Origin: JBAYJM01 sp964350585
Lineage (GTDB): Bacteria > Patescibacteriota > Patescibacteriia > 2-01-FULL-39-33
Reading direction: 5' to 3'
Assembly (NCBI GenBank): GCA_964350585.1
Contig: CAYGKC010000024.1
Coordinates: 1-14,665 of the forward strand
DNA: 14,665 nucleotides
The translations under genes were made by a program, and so were the position numbers. A model generated the notes under the pieces. It searched no databases and had not been told where the DNA came from. It was given only the letters and a program-made list of their open reading frames with translations. Numbering within the stretch: the first letter of the stretch is position 1; each line of letters begins with the position of its first letter. Shown piece by piece: positions 7,130 through 13,837 of this stretch.

Positions 7130-7648
7130 CTACTGGCATTCTTTTAATACATCAATGCGTCCAGATATCGCGCTTACTCTTACACACATTTTTATGTCAT
7201 TATTTTTGTAATTTATTAAGTAAAAAAAAGCTGTTGAAGTAGATTCATCATTAACAGTAATTTGAGCTTTACCTCTTGGTGAAATAAAGTTAACTGCAGT
7301 ATCACTCTCAACAATTCCGGCTTTTGGCAATTCTAAAGTTTGAATTATATTCTCTTGCCCATTATTGCCGAATAACTTTAAGGACTGACATATAGAACCT
7401 TCACAATTATCTGCTTTAACCGAAAAGTTTTCAAAATATATACCATCAAATGATTGGCCAGTCATTGATAACGATTGAGCTTTCTTAATAATGTCATGAA
7501 CCTTCAAAGATTCTAATTTAGTATCTCTAATATCCTGATTTAATCTATAGTTCATTGTTGTAATACCAATCAGGACAGAAAAAATAGCTATTGAAATAAT
7601 AATTTCAACTAGGGAAAAACCGGAACATTTGTTACACCTTTTCTCCAT
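7130..7648 (-). CDS. FimT/GspH-like minor pilin
   Basis: A 172-aa prepilin. The leader MEKRCNKCSG ends at Gly10; the mature protein begins FSLVEIIISIAIFSVL, with Glu at +5. After the helix the text DTKLESLKVHDIIKKAQSLS fits the GspH/FimT pattern, and a region of predicted strands follows. The two leader cysteines (CNKC) are unusual for a prepilin signal. First of four minor pilins encoded in H-I-J-K order right after the peptidase that would process them. Confidence 0.83.
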   Translation of the reverse strand: MEKRCNKCSGFSLVEIIISIAIFSVLIGITTMNYRLNQDIRDTKLESLKVHDIIKKAQSLSMTGQSFDGIYFENFSVKADNCEGSICQSLKLFGNNGQENIIQTLELPKAGIVESDTAVNFISPRGKAQITVNDESTSTAFFYLINYKNNDIKMCVRVSAISGRIDVLKECQ

Positions 7649-7651
7649 AAT

Positions 7652-8419
7652 TTAAAATATTAAATTGCTTATTTCATTGCCGTAAAACAACACTATTACT
7701 GTGGCAAGTGTTAAAAATGTTCCAAAAGCTATTTTAGAATCGAATTTTTTACGGCTGGCTAATATTAATATAATTGAAAAAACAGCTCCGACAACATAAG
7801 CCAAAAGAAGCGCCATCAATCCCCATTGCAAACCGAGTATTATTCCCATCAATACGCCAATCCTGATGTCCCCGCCACCAATCCACCTGCCTTTAGATAC
7901 TGCAAATTGCAACATAAAAAATCCGCCTACTACTAACGCGCCCGATATCATATCCAAATAACTAACGCCTAAAAAAATGTTAATTAAAAAAATAATCACT
8001 ATTGCCGGCAAAGAAAACCTGTCGGGTATCAGTTGCCATCTTAAGTCGTAAACAAAAATAACGATTAAAAAACTGATTGCAATTAAATTTCTTACTAATT
8101 CCAAAATAGAGTTATCTGTATAAATCCAGAAATATCCTGCAATAAAAAATAGTATTGCAGTTACCAATTCTAGGAGTGGATACTGCCAAGATATCTTACT
8201 TTTGCACTTTATACATCGGCCACGCAAAAAAATAAAACTAAGAATAGGGATTAGTTCCCAGAATGAGAGTTTTTTATTGCATTTTGGGCAGTGAGATCTA
8301 CCTAGAAAGGGATTTTTTGATTCCTTTGTCCTTAAAATTATAACGTTTAAAAAACTGCCAATTATTGCTCCGAATATAAATAAAAAAGTAAAGAATTGAA
8401 ATGTTTCCATCATTATCAT
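7652..8419 (-). CDS. pilD: Prepilin peptidase PilD
   Basis: An integral membrane aspartyl protease that cleaves prepilin leaders after Gly, usually also N-methylating the new N-terminus. Counted from ATG 8419 (255 aa), it shows the N-terminal motif GSFLNVIILR, a zinc-binding four-Cys cytoplasmic domain (CPKC 44-47 and CIKC 69-72) and several membrane segments. The two catalytic Asp lie in VYDLRWQLIPD (Asp125) and GGGD (Asp184). The frame is open to 8473, but those extra codons overlap the upstream gene; ATG 8419 is one base after its stop, and ATGs at 8413 and 8410 are also possible. Its substrates are the surrounding pilins. Confidence 0.95.
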   Translation of the reverse strand: MIMMETFQFFTFLFIFGAIIGSFLNVIILRTKESKNPFLGRSHCPKCNKKLSFWELIPILSFIFLRGRCIKCKSKISWQYPLLELVTAILFFIAGYFWIYTDNSILELVRNLIAISFLIVIFVYDLRWQLIPDRFSLPAIVIIFLINIFLGVSYLDMISGALVVGGFFMLQFAVSKGRWIGGGDIRIGVLMGIILGLQWGLMALLLAYVVGAVFSIILILASRKKFDSKIAFGTFLTLATVIVLFYGNEISNLIF

Positions 8420-8420
8420 T

Positions 8421-8819
8421 TTACTTAAGTAAACCGTTTTTACTATAAATATGCCCCCCTGCCTCAACTCCATTAAGCTTCTTTTCTAAGGCAAAACCTA
8501 TCTGAAAATCTGTCTCACTCAAGCTAAATATTACATATCTATACATACCTTGGTTAAGCGGATCTGTTAAATTAGAGAAATCTGCTTCCGGAGCCTTGCA
8601 ATCAGAAAGTAAATCATTTTCCCCGCATGAGGGAATAATATAAGTATTATTCTTTGAAAAGTAATAAGCGAATTTTGATTGTATTGTCTTTAAATCTCCT
8701 ATTCTTTTATAATCCCTCGCCTTAGTTTTTAAGCTATTGCTACACAAAAATAAAGTTAAACAGGCAATAATAAATAAAAGCGTATAAACGGTTATTTTAA
8801 ATTTTGTTCTTTGTCTCAT
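8421..8819 (-). CDS. Pilin-like membrane protein without a prepilin processing site
   Basis: A 132-aa protein in the position of a minor pilin. A basic N-terminus and one hydrophobic helix (about 9-27) are followed by KARDYKRIGDLKTIQSKFAYYF (33-54), which looks like the C-terminal half of a pilin helix, and a small domain with Cys65 and Cys74. There is no Gly-Phe cleavage motif and no Glu at +5; Cys20 and Cys26 lie in the helix. The open frame extends to 8909, but ATG 8819 fits better: the extra codons run through the terminator and promoter before it, and the predicted transcription start falls on or next to this ATG. The exact role is unknown; I cannot assign a named family. Confidence 0.75.
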   Translation of the reverse strand: MRQRTKFKITVYTLLFIIACLTLFLCSNSLKTKARDYKRIGDLKTIQSKFAYYFSKNNTYIIPSCGENDLLSDCKAPEADFSNLTDPLNQGMYRYVIFSLSETDFQIGFALEKKLNGVEAGGHIYSKNGLLK

Positions 8820-8826
8820 ATGGCCA

Positions 8827-8836
8827 ATTATATCAT
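8827..8836 (-). promoter_or_regulatory. Extended -10 promoter of the pilin-like/pilD/minor pilin unit
   Basis: The minus strand reads ATGATATAAT, with TATAAT at 8832 to 8827 and TG one base upstream. The predicted start is about 8820, directly before ATG 8819, so the message may be leaderless or nearly so. It lies just after the pilA terminator, which explains how the downstream genes are expressed. Confidence 0.6.
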
Positions 8837-8850
8837 AAATCAGAGAAACA

Positions 8851-8877
8851 AAAAAATTCCCAACTTGGGAATTTTTT
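8851..8877 (-). terminator. Intrinsic terminator after pilA
   Basis: TTCCCAA (8857-8863) and TTGGGAA (8865-8871) form an inverted repeat, extended by A6 and T6 and followed on the minus strand by a T run. It lies about 15-40 bases past the pilA stop. It should end an abundant pilin message separately from the genes that follow. Confidence 0.8.
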
Positions 8878-8890
8878 ATAAGAATTTGAT

Positions 8891-9307
8891 TTATGGTGCT
8901 ACTCGGCAACTAAGTCCTGTAGGCGTACCGGAAACAACACCTCTATATCCAGTATCATCAACGCACCAATATTGAATATTGTCTGTACATAAATTTCTAA
9001 AAGCAATAAATGTCTCTGTTTCAGGCACTACTGTATAAGATCTCGATCCTGATCCATCAGCATTATCGCAGGGCGGTTCGCCTAAAGTTGCGAGCGAAGT
9101 TGTTACCCATTCACCGCCAGCATAGCTATTACTATCAGTAAAATACAACTCAGCCTGAGTGGCAATTTGACCTAGGTCAGATTTGATTTTTGCATCATTG
9201 GCCTTATCTCTCGCATTGGAAAGTGATACTACAGCCAAAGTTGATAAAATACCAATAATGGCAATAACGACCAATAATTCAATTAATGTAAAACCTTTTT
9301 TATTCAT
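8891..9307 (-). CDS. pilA: Major type IV pilin (PilA-like)
   Basis: A 138-aa prepilin and the best major-pilin candidate, because it has its own promoter and terminator. The leader MNKKG is cut before Phe6, giving FTLIELLVVIAIIGILSTLA with Glu at +5. The helix continues through NARDKANDAKIKSDLGQIATQAELYF (31-56), and a small domain with Cys80, 107, 115 and 134 could form two disulfides. The frame is open to an ATG at 9361, which would add 18 mostly basic residues (from MFHKLK). That ATG has AAAAGG seven bases upstream, whereas ATG 9307 has none; I choose 9307 because the short leader is the family norm. Two inverted repeats lie upstream of 9307. Confidence 0.95.
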   Translation of the reverse strand: MNKKGFTLIELLVVIAIIGILSTLAVVSLSNARDKANDAKIKSDLGQIATQAELYFTDSNSYAGGEWVTTSLATLGEPPCDNADGSGSRSYTVVPETETFIAFRNLCTDNIQYWCVDDTGYRGVVSGTPTGLSCRVAP

Positions 9308-9323
9308 AATTTTTATTTTTTTG

Positions 9324-9337
9324 TCCCGAGCTCGGGA
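9324..9337. promoter_or_regulatory. Perfect GC-rich palindrome in the pilA leader
   Basis: TCCCGAGCTCGGGA is a perfect 14-base palindrome in an A/T-rich leader, ending 17 bases before ATG 9307. As RNA it could form a short stem protecting or pacing the pilA message; as DNA it could bind a dimeric protein. No T run follows it, so it is not a terminator. Confidence 0.55.
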
Positions 9338-9348
9338 AGAAATTTTTA

Positions 9349-9365
9349 ATTTATGAAACATAAAT
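9349..9365. repeat. Hairpin around the upstream pilA ATG
   Basis: ATTTATG and CATAAAT (7 bp) flank a 3-base loop. The ATG at 9361 lies in one arm on the minus strand, so folding would mask this alternative start. With the palindrome at 9324-9337 it gives the pilA leader two adjacent stems. Confidence 0.45.
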
Positions 9366-9385
9366 CGACCTTTTATTCTTTTCTT

Positions 9386-9395
9386 ATTATATCAT
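9386..9395 (-). promoter_or_regulatory. Extended -10 promoter of pilA
   Basis: The minus strand reads ATGATATAAT (TATAAT at 9391 to 9386), identical to the 10-mer before two other genes. A weak -35 (TGTTAA-like) overlaps the pilC stop region. The predicted start is near 9379, giving a leader of about 72 bases to ATG 9307. Confidence 0.6.
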
Positions 9396-9414
9396 TAAAA
9401 CTGAATAATTAACA

Positions 9415-10623
9415 TTATTCCATTGAAGACAATTGCCAGATCGGCAAAATTATTGCCGCTATAAAAAACCCAACTCCCACACCCAAGACCATCATAATTA
9501 TAGGTTCAATCATTTTTGATAAATTCCTTACCAAACCATTAATTTCTTTAGTGTAAAATTCGCTAATTTTATCCAATATTTCTTCTAACCTTCCAGTTTC
9601 TTCACCGACATTCATCATTTGCGAAACCATAATCGGTATTTCTTTACTATCACTAAAAGCTTCTGATATTGAATTACCTTCAGCCACTTCATTGATCGCT
9701 TTTGCAATTATTGCACTATAAATAGAGTTATCCACAACATCTTTAACAACTATCAAACCACTTGCTATGGGAACGCCGCCTCTAAGCAAGGTACTTAAAC
9801 TCCTGCAAATTCTTACTATATAAATATACTTAAAAATTTTACCAAAAATAGGTACGGAAATCTGCAGTTTATCCTTTATTTTTTTTCCGTTTTTTGTTTT
9901 AGAATAAGTGATCATTCCGAAAATAGATCCTAAAAGCAGCGGTATTATTATAAATGAATAATTGCTTAACAGACTTGATAATCCAATCATAATCCTTGTG
10001 GGAAGAGGCAAATCGGATCCCGATTCCACAATCATTGCTGTCATCTTCGGCATTACAAAAGTCATTATTATAAAACCAACAATGGCTAAAGCACCAACAA
10101 TAAAAAATGGATAAATCATCTCACCTTTTATACTGGACTCAAGATCATAATCCTTCTCTTTTTGATCAGCCAAATATTCCATTACGTTACTTAGACGTCC
10201 TGAAGTTTCTCCTGATTTTATAATATTTATATAAAAAACTGAAAATATATTGGGAAACAATTCCATAGCTGATGATAAACTATTTCCGCCCTCAACTTCA
10301 TCAGCAAGACCTGCAACTGCTAATTTTAATTTTGTATTTTTTGTTTGCCTTATTAATATTCTTAAAGCTTTTACTATTGGCATATTGGCATCAATCATTA
10401 CGGCCATTTGTCGGAAAAAAATTACTAAATCTTTGGTTCCAACTCTTCCTAGAATAAAATTAAAAGCTCCAGTAACTGATTTTGCATCCTTTTTATCAAT
10501 ACTGATAATAGATAAACCTTTTTCTAATAAAAGAGATGCCACTGCTTCTTCAGAAGTAGCATCCACCAATCCTTTTACAATTTCTGATTTTTTATTTCTT
10601 GACCTATATTCAAAAATAGACAT
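9415..10623 (-). CDS. pilC: Type IV pilus platform protein PilC
   Basis: Inner-membrane platform that couples the cytoplasmic motor to pilin assembly. The 402-aa length is normal. A short N-terminal domain (FEYRSRNKK...LSIISID) leads into two repeated GspF domains: the first carries FFRQMAVMIDANMPI (69-83) and SGETSGRL (137-144), the second RICRSLSTLLRGGVPI (271-286) and VGEETGRL (339-346). Hydrophobic segments lie at about 172-192, 222-238 and 374-396. It starts 6 bases after the PilT-like gene and is the last gene before the pilA promoter. Confidence 0.96.
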   Translation of the reverse strand: MSIFEYRSRNKKSEIVKGLVDATSEEAVASLLLEKGLSIISIDKKDAKSVTGAFNFILGRVGTKDLVIFFRQMAVMIDANMPIVKALRILIRQTKNTKLKLAVAGLADEVEGGNSLSSAMELFPNIFSVFYINIIKSGETSGRLSNVMEYLADQKEKDYDLESSIKGEMIYPFFIVGALAIVGFIIMTFVMPKMTAMIVESGSDLPLPTRIMIGLSSLLSNYSFIIIPLLLGSIFGMITYSKTKNGKKIKDKLQISVPIFGKIFKYIYIVRICRSLSTLLRGGVPIASGLIVVKDVVDNSIYSAIIAKAINEVAEGNSISEAFSDSKEIPIMVSQMMNVGEETGRLEEILDKISEFYTKEINGLVRNLSKMIEPIIMMVLGVGVGFFIAAIILPIWQLSSME

Positions 10624-10629
10624 TAAAAT

Positions 10630-11700
10630 TTATTTTAATATGTTTTCTAAAATTTTCTTATCTGCTACATTATCCATTGCATCCTGAACACTTATCTTTC
10701 TGTTTACAGCCAACTCTGAAATAGCTTGGTTAAAACTTATCATACCTTCCTTTCGTGAAACTTGAATAATATTTTCTATTTGGGCAATAGTTCCGTTTTT
10801 AATAATTGATTTAACCGCATCATTTACCAAAAGAATTTCTTGTATTAATACTAACCCTCCTCCATTTTTTGGTAATATTTTTTGGCATATGACTGCCTTA
10901 AGTGATTCTGAAAGCAAATCTCTGATTCCTTCAGTTTCATAATTTTTAAATCCATCGAGTATTGATGCGATAGTTTTTGTAGCCGTATCAGCATTTAGAT
11001 TGGTTATAACCAGTGAGCTTCCGTTTGCAATCTCCAAAACCAATGGCCACACTTTGTTATTTGAAACACTGTCTAAATATAAAACATCGCCTTCTTCTTG
11101 TTGATAATATTTCAAGGCTTCTTCAAAAGAAACAGTATCCTTTCCCACTTCTCTTTGCTCAATAATACTTTGATTATTTGTGAATATGTACTCTATAGGT
11201 TTTTCAATTGTTATTATATACCTTTTATAATTCCTATTGATTTCTTCGATCATAGCAGCTGAGGTCGAGGATCTTCCTGAGCCAAAAGGTCCGGCAACAA
11301 TAACCAAGCCTTTTTTCATATGGCATAAATTTTTTAACGACGGATTAACCCCAAGCGCTTCCAAAGTTGGAATTTTGGAAGAAATATATCTAAATGTTGC
11401 CGAAAGAACTCCTTTTTGGAAAAAAATATTAATTTTAAACCTTAAATCACGATCAAAATCATGACTGAAATTAATTTCTTTTTCTTGGTTTAATTTTTGT
11501 TTGCCAACTTCATCTAAAATACTTTCACTCATGGAAAGCATAAAATCTTGATCGATAATATCTCTTTCTTCCATAGTCATCCATATACCATTAAGTTTAT
11601 ATACCGGCTTATTTCCTACGGAAAAATGTAAATCCGCCGCACCTAACTTTACTGTTTCAATAAGTATATCTTTTATTAAAAGCGACTGATTTGATCGCAT
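10630..11700 (-). CDS. Degenerate PilT-family protein (probable pseudo-ATPase)
   Basis: PilT normally retracts pili by hydrolysing ATP. This 356-aa protein has the full PilT layout: an N-terminal AADLHFSVG motif (21-29), then a RecA-like domain with the conserved EQREVGKDTVSFEEAL (181-196), and a C-terminal segment AVKSIIKNG (295-303) matching the AIRNLI-type motif. The catalytic motifs are altered. Walker A is GPFGSGRSS (137-145) with Arg143 for Lys. The Asp box reads TIEKPIEY, with Lys167 for Asp. The Walker B/Glu site reads YLDSVS instead of GEMRD. The His box reads NGSSLVITNLNAD instead of TGHLVFATLHTN. There is no stop or frameshift, so it looks maintained but probably cannot hydrolyse ATP normally. 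The gene begins one base after the receiver gene. It may act as a structural or regulatory partner of PilB or PilC. Confidence 0.88.
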   Translation of the reverse strand: MRSNQSLLIKDILIETVKLGAADLHFSVGNKPVYKLNGIWMTMEERDIIDQDFMLSMSESILDEVGKQKLNQEKEINFSHDFDRDLRFKINIFFQKGVLSATFRYISSKIPTLEALGVNPSLKNLCHMKKGLVIVAGPFGSGRSSTSAAMIEEINRNYKRYIITIEKPIEYIFTNNQSIIEQREVGKDTVSFEEALKYYQQEEGDVLYLDSVSNNKVWPLVLEIANGSSLVITNLNADTATKTIASILDGFKNYETEGIRDLLSESLKAVICQKILPKNGGGLVLIQEILLVNDAVKSIIKNGTIAQIENIIQVSRKEGMISFNQAISELAVNRKISVQDAMDNVADKKILENILK

Positions 11701-11701
11701 A

Positions 11702-12082
11702 TTACTGTATTAATTTTTTTATCTTTTCTACAACTTCTGAGGGCATAAAATGAGCTTTGATCAAATAATCGTTAGCGCCCATTTTTATACCTTTATCTAC
11801 ATCAGACTTTTGACTTAAATTTGTTAGGATAATTATCGGAATATCCTTAATTTTACTGTCACTTCTAATTTTTTCCAATACCTGAAAACCTGTAAGTTTT
11901 GGAAGTATTAAATCTAAAAGTATGATGGAGGGATTATTTTTCTTTGCCATTTCCAATCCTTTTTCACCATCATAAGCCGCATAGACCTTAAAACCTTCTA
12001 ACTCCATCTTGGTCTTATATAAGTCAGCCAAGAAAACATCATCTTCAACGATTAATATAGTGTTCTTTTCTTTTTTAAGCAT
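11702..12082 (-). CDS. Stand-alone CheY-like response regulator receiver
   Basis: A single receiver domain of 126 aa with no output domain, probably controlling pilus motor activity by protein contact. All phosphorylation residues are present: acidic pair Asp14/Asp15, phospho-acceptor Asp57 in LLDLILPKLTG, Thr87 and Lys109. It sits between pilB (21 bases upstream) and the PilT-like gene (1 base downstream), so its partner may be one of these ATPases. PilG and PilH, the receivers of the Pseudomonas twitching pathway, are a possible analogy. No histidine kinase lies in the window. Confidence 0.92.
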   Translation of the reverse strand: MLKKEKNTILIVEDDVFLADLYKTKMELEGFKVYAAYDGEKGLEMAKKNNPSIILLDLILPKLTGFQVLEKIRSDSKIKDIPIIILTNLSQKSDVDKGIKMGANDYLIKAHFMPSEVVEKIKKLIQ

Positions 12083-12103
12083 TTTTTTGAATTATTAAAT
12101 ATA

Positions 12104-13834
12104 TTAACTTTCTTGTGATACCCTTATTACTTCTTCCACAGTTGTAAACCCATCTATAGCTTTAAGAATTCCATCTTGCTTTAGCGTTACATAATTCTGT
12201 TTTTTTAATTCTTCATATATTTTTTCACTATCAAAGTTGACGGTAATCAACTGTCTTAAGGGTGATGTTACTTCAATAATTTCCGAAAGCACCGTCCTTC
12301 CTTGATAGCCGGTATTTGAACAAGAAGCGCAACCTTTTCCTTTAAAAAATTTTAAATTCTTACTTATGTTCTTTTTAATTTCCGGCGGCATTTTTTCTAT
12401 CTCCTCTTTTGCCTTGTTTTCAATATCTTGTGGAAGTTTTACTTCTGTTTTACAATCAGGACATATTTTTCGCACCAATCTTTGCGCCATTACAAGATTA
12501 AAAATTGAAGAAAGCAAGAACGGTTCAACTTCCATATCCATAAGCCTTGGCAATGAGCCTAAAGCATTATTTGTATGAAGAGTAGAAAAAACCAAATGTC
12601 CTGTCAAGGCAGCATGGACTACCAATTCAGCTGTTTCGTTATCTCTTATTTCTCCTACCATTATAATGTTGGGATCCTGCCTTAAAATAGCTCTTAACCC
12701 TGTTGCAAAAGTGAAACCAACTTCTGAATTGATTTGTGATTGATTGATTCCGCTTATGTAATATTCGATCGGATCCTCAAGAGTGGTAACATTACTGTTT
12801 TCACTATTTAACATATCCAAAACAGAATATAAGGTTGTTGTTTTACCTGATCCCGTCGGGCCAGTTAAAAGGAATAAGCCGTAAGGTTTTTTTATGTTTC
12901 TTTGGATAATGTCTACGTGATAAGAAGAAAAACCTAAATCATTAAGAGTAGGAATGCCTTCTGACGTATCCAAAACTCTTATTACAATTTTTTCCGCTCC
13001 AAGCATCGGTAAGACTGAAACTCTCAAATCAATATCTTTACTTCCTACTTGTGTTCTTATTCTTCCATCTTGAGGAATTCTAGTTTCATCCAATTTTAAA
13101 TTGGACATAACCTTAATTCTTGATATTATCGCTGAATTTAGAACATTTGGAACTGTTATAGAAGTGTACAAAATTCCATCAACCCTATACCTGACTCTTC
13201 CTTCATCCCTTCCTGGTTCAATGTGAATATCTGAAGCGCCTCCCTCGACTGCATGATCTATAATTACGGATACTATCTTGGCTACCGGCGCTGTTTTTAA
13301 TTGTTGTCCGATATACAAATCCTGATCAGATTTTTCAATCACTTCCTTTTGAGCAAATCTTTTTTCCGCCGATTCTAAAGCGGTTCCAATTTCTTTTTTA
13401 AATTCTTTATAAGAAGCTACTGCCCTTTTGAAATCTCCAAGAGTTATAGCATAAAATTCAGAAGACATGCCTTGTTGTTTTGCCAAAAAATCAGCAGCAT
13501 CATGGGCTTGAAAGTTTTCGGGATTAACCAAACCGAATTTTATTTTTCCTTCCCTCTTTTCAAAAACAATCATTTGATAGTTTGAAGCAGCTTTTTGACT
13601 TAAGGTATTGAGGGCATCATCGCTAATTTCCAGTGAAGATATATCTAAAGCTTGGACATTATAAACTTTTGATTTCACAACAAGAACTTGCTCTTCGCTT
13701 AAAATCTTATCTAATATAAAATCCTCTTCCCAACTGCCTTTTTTCTTCTTCAAGTAAACTTCCATTTTCTCCGCACTTACCATTCCGCTTTGCAACAAAT
13801 AGTCCTTGATTTTATTTGGTATGTAATTATCCAT
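12104..13834 (-). CDS. pilB: Type IV pilus extension ATPase PilB
   Basis: The hexameric motor that drives pilus extension. The 576-aa protein has an N-terminal GspE/PilB-type domain (about 1-150), then ASDIHIEPG (200-208) of the N2 domain. The RecA-like core contains Walker A GPTGSGKT (325-332), Asp box TLEDPIEY, Walker B/Glu IIMVGEIRD with Glu395, and His box TGHLVFSTLHTN (411-422). A four-Cys zinc site pairs CPDC (458-461) with CASC (502-505). All catalytic residues are canonical, in contrast to the PilT-like protein. The N-terminal region lacks the RLGxxL pattern of c-di-GMP-binding MshEN domains. AGGA upstream is one of few Shine-Dalgarno-like sites here. Confidence 0.97.
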   Translation of the reverse strand: MDNYIPNKIKDYLLQSGMVSAEKMEVYLKKKKGSWEEDFILDKILSEEQVLVVKSKVYNVQALDISSLEISDDALNTLSQKAASNYQMIVFEKREGKIKFGLVNPENFQAHDAADFLAKQQGMSSEFYAITLGDFKRAVASYKEFKKEIGTALESAEKRFAQKEVIEKSDQDLYIGQQLKTAPVAKIVSVIIDHAVEGGASDIHIEPGRDEGRVRYRVDGILYTSITVPNVLNSAIISRIKVMSNLKLDETRIPQDGRIRTQVGSKDIDLRVSVLPMLGAEKIVIRVLDTSEGIPTLNDLGFSSYHVDIIQRNIKKPYGLFLLTGPTGSGKTTTLYSVLDMLNSENSNVTTLEDPIEYYISGINQSQINSEVGFTFATGLRAILRQDPNIIMVGEIRDNETAELVVHAALTGHLVFSTLHTNNALGSLPRLMDMEVEPFLLSSIFNLVMAQRLVRKICPDCKTEVKLPQDIENKAKEEIEKMPPEIKKNISKNLKFFKGKGCASCSNTGYQGRTVLSEIIEVTSPLRQLITVNFDSEKIYEELKKQNYVTLKQDGILKAIDGFTTVEEVIRVSQES

Positions 13835-13837
13835 ATA

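Noticed and set aside
8420..8473. Long N-terminal form of PilD starting at 8473
   Set aside because: The extra codons overlap the end of the upstream gene and add residues not seen in the family before the membrane segment; ATG 8419 is one base after the upstream stop.
10250..10687. A 145-codon open frame on the plus strand
   Set aside because: Antisense to pilC and the end of the PilT-like gene; its sequence has no domain pattern and mirrors the coding strand.
13387..13834. c-di-GMP binding by the PilB N-terminus
   Set aside because: The RLGxxLxxxG and trailing Gln pattern of MshEN domains is not visible in residues 1-150.
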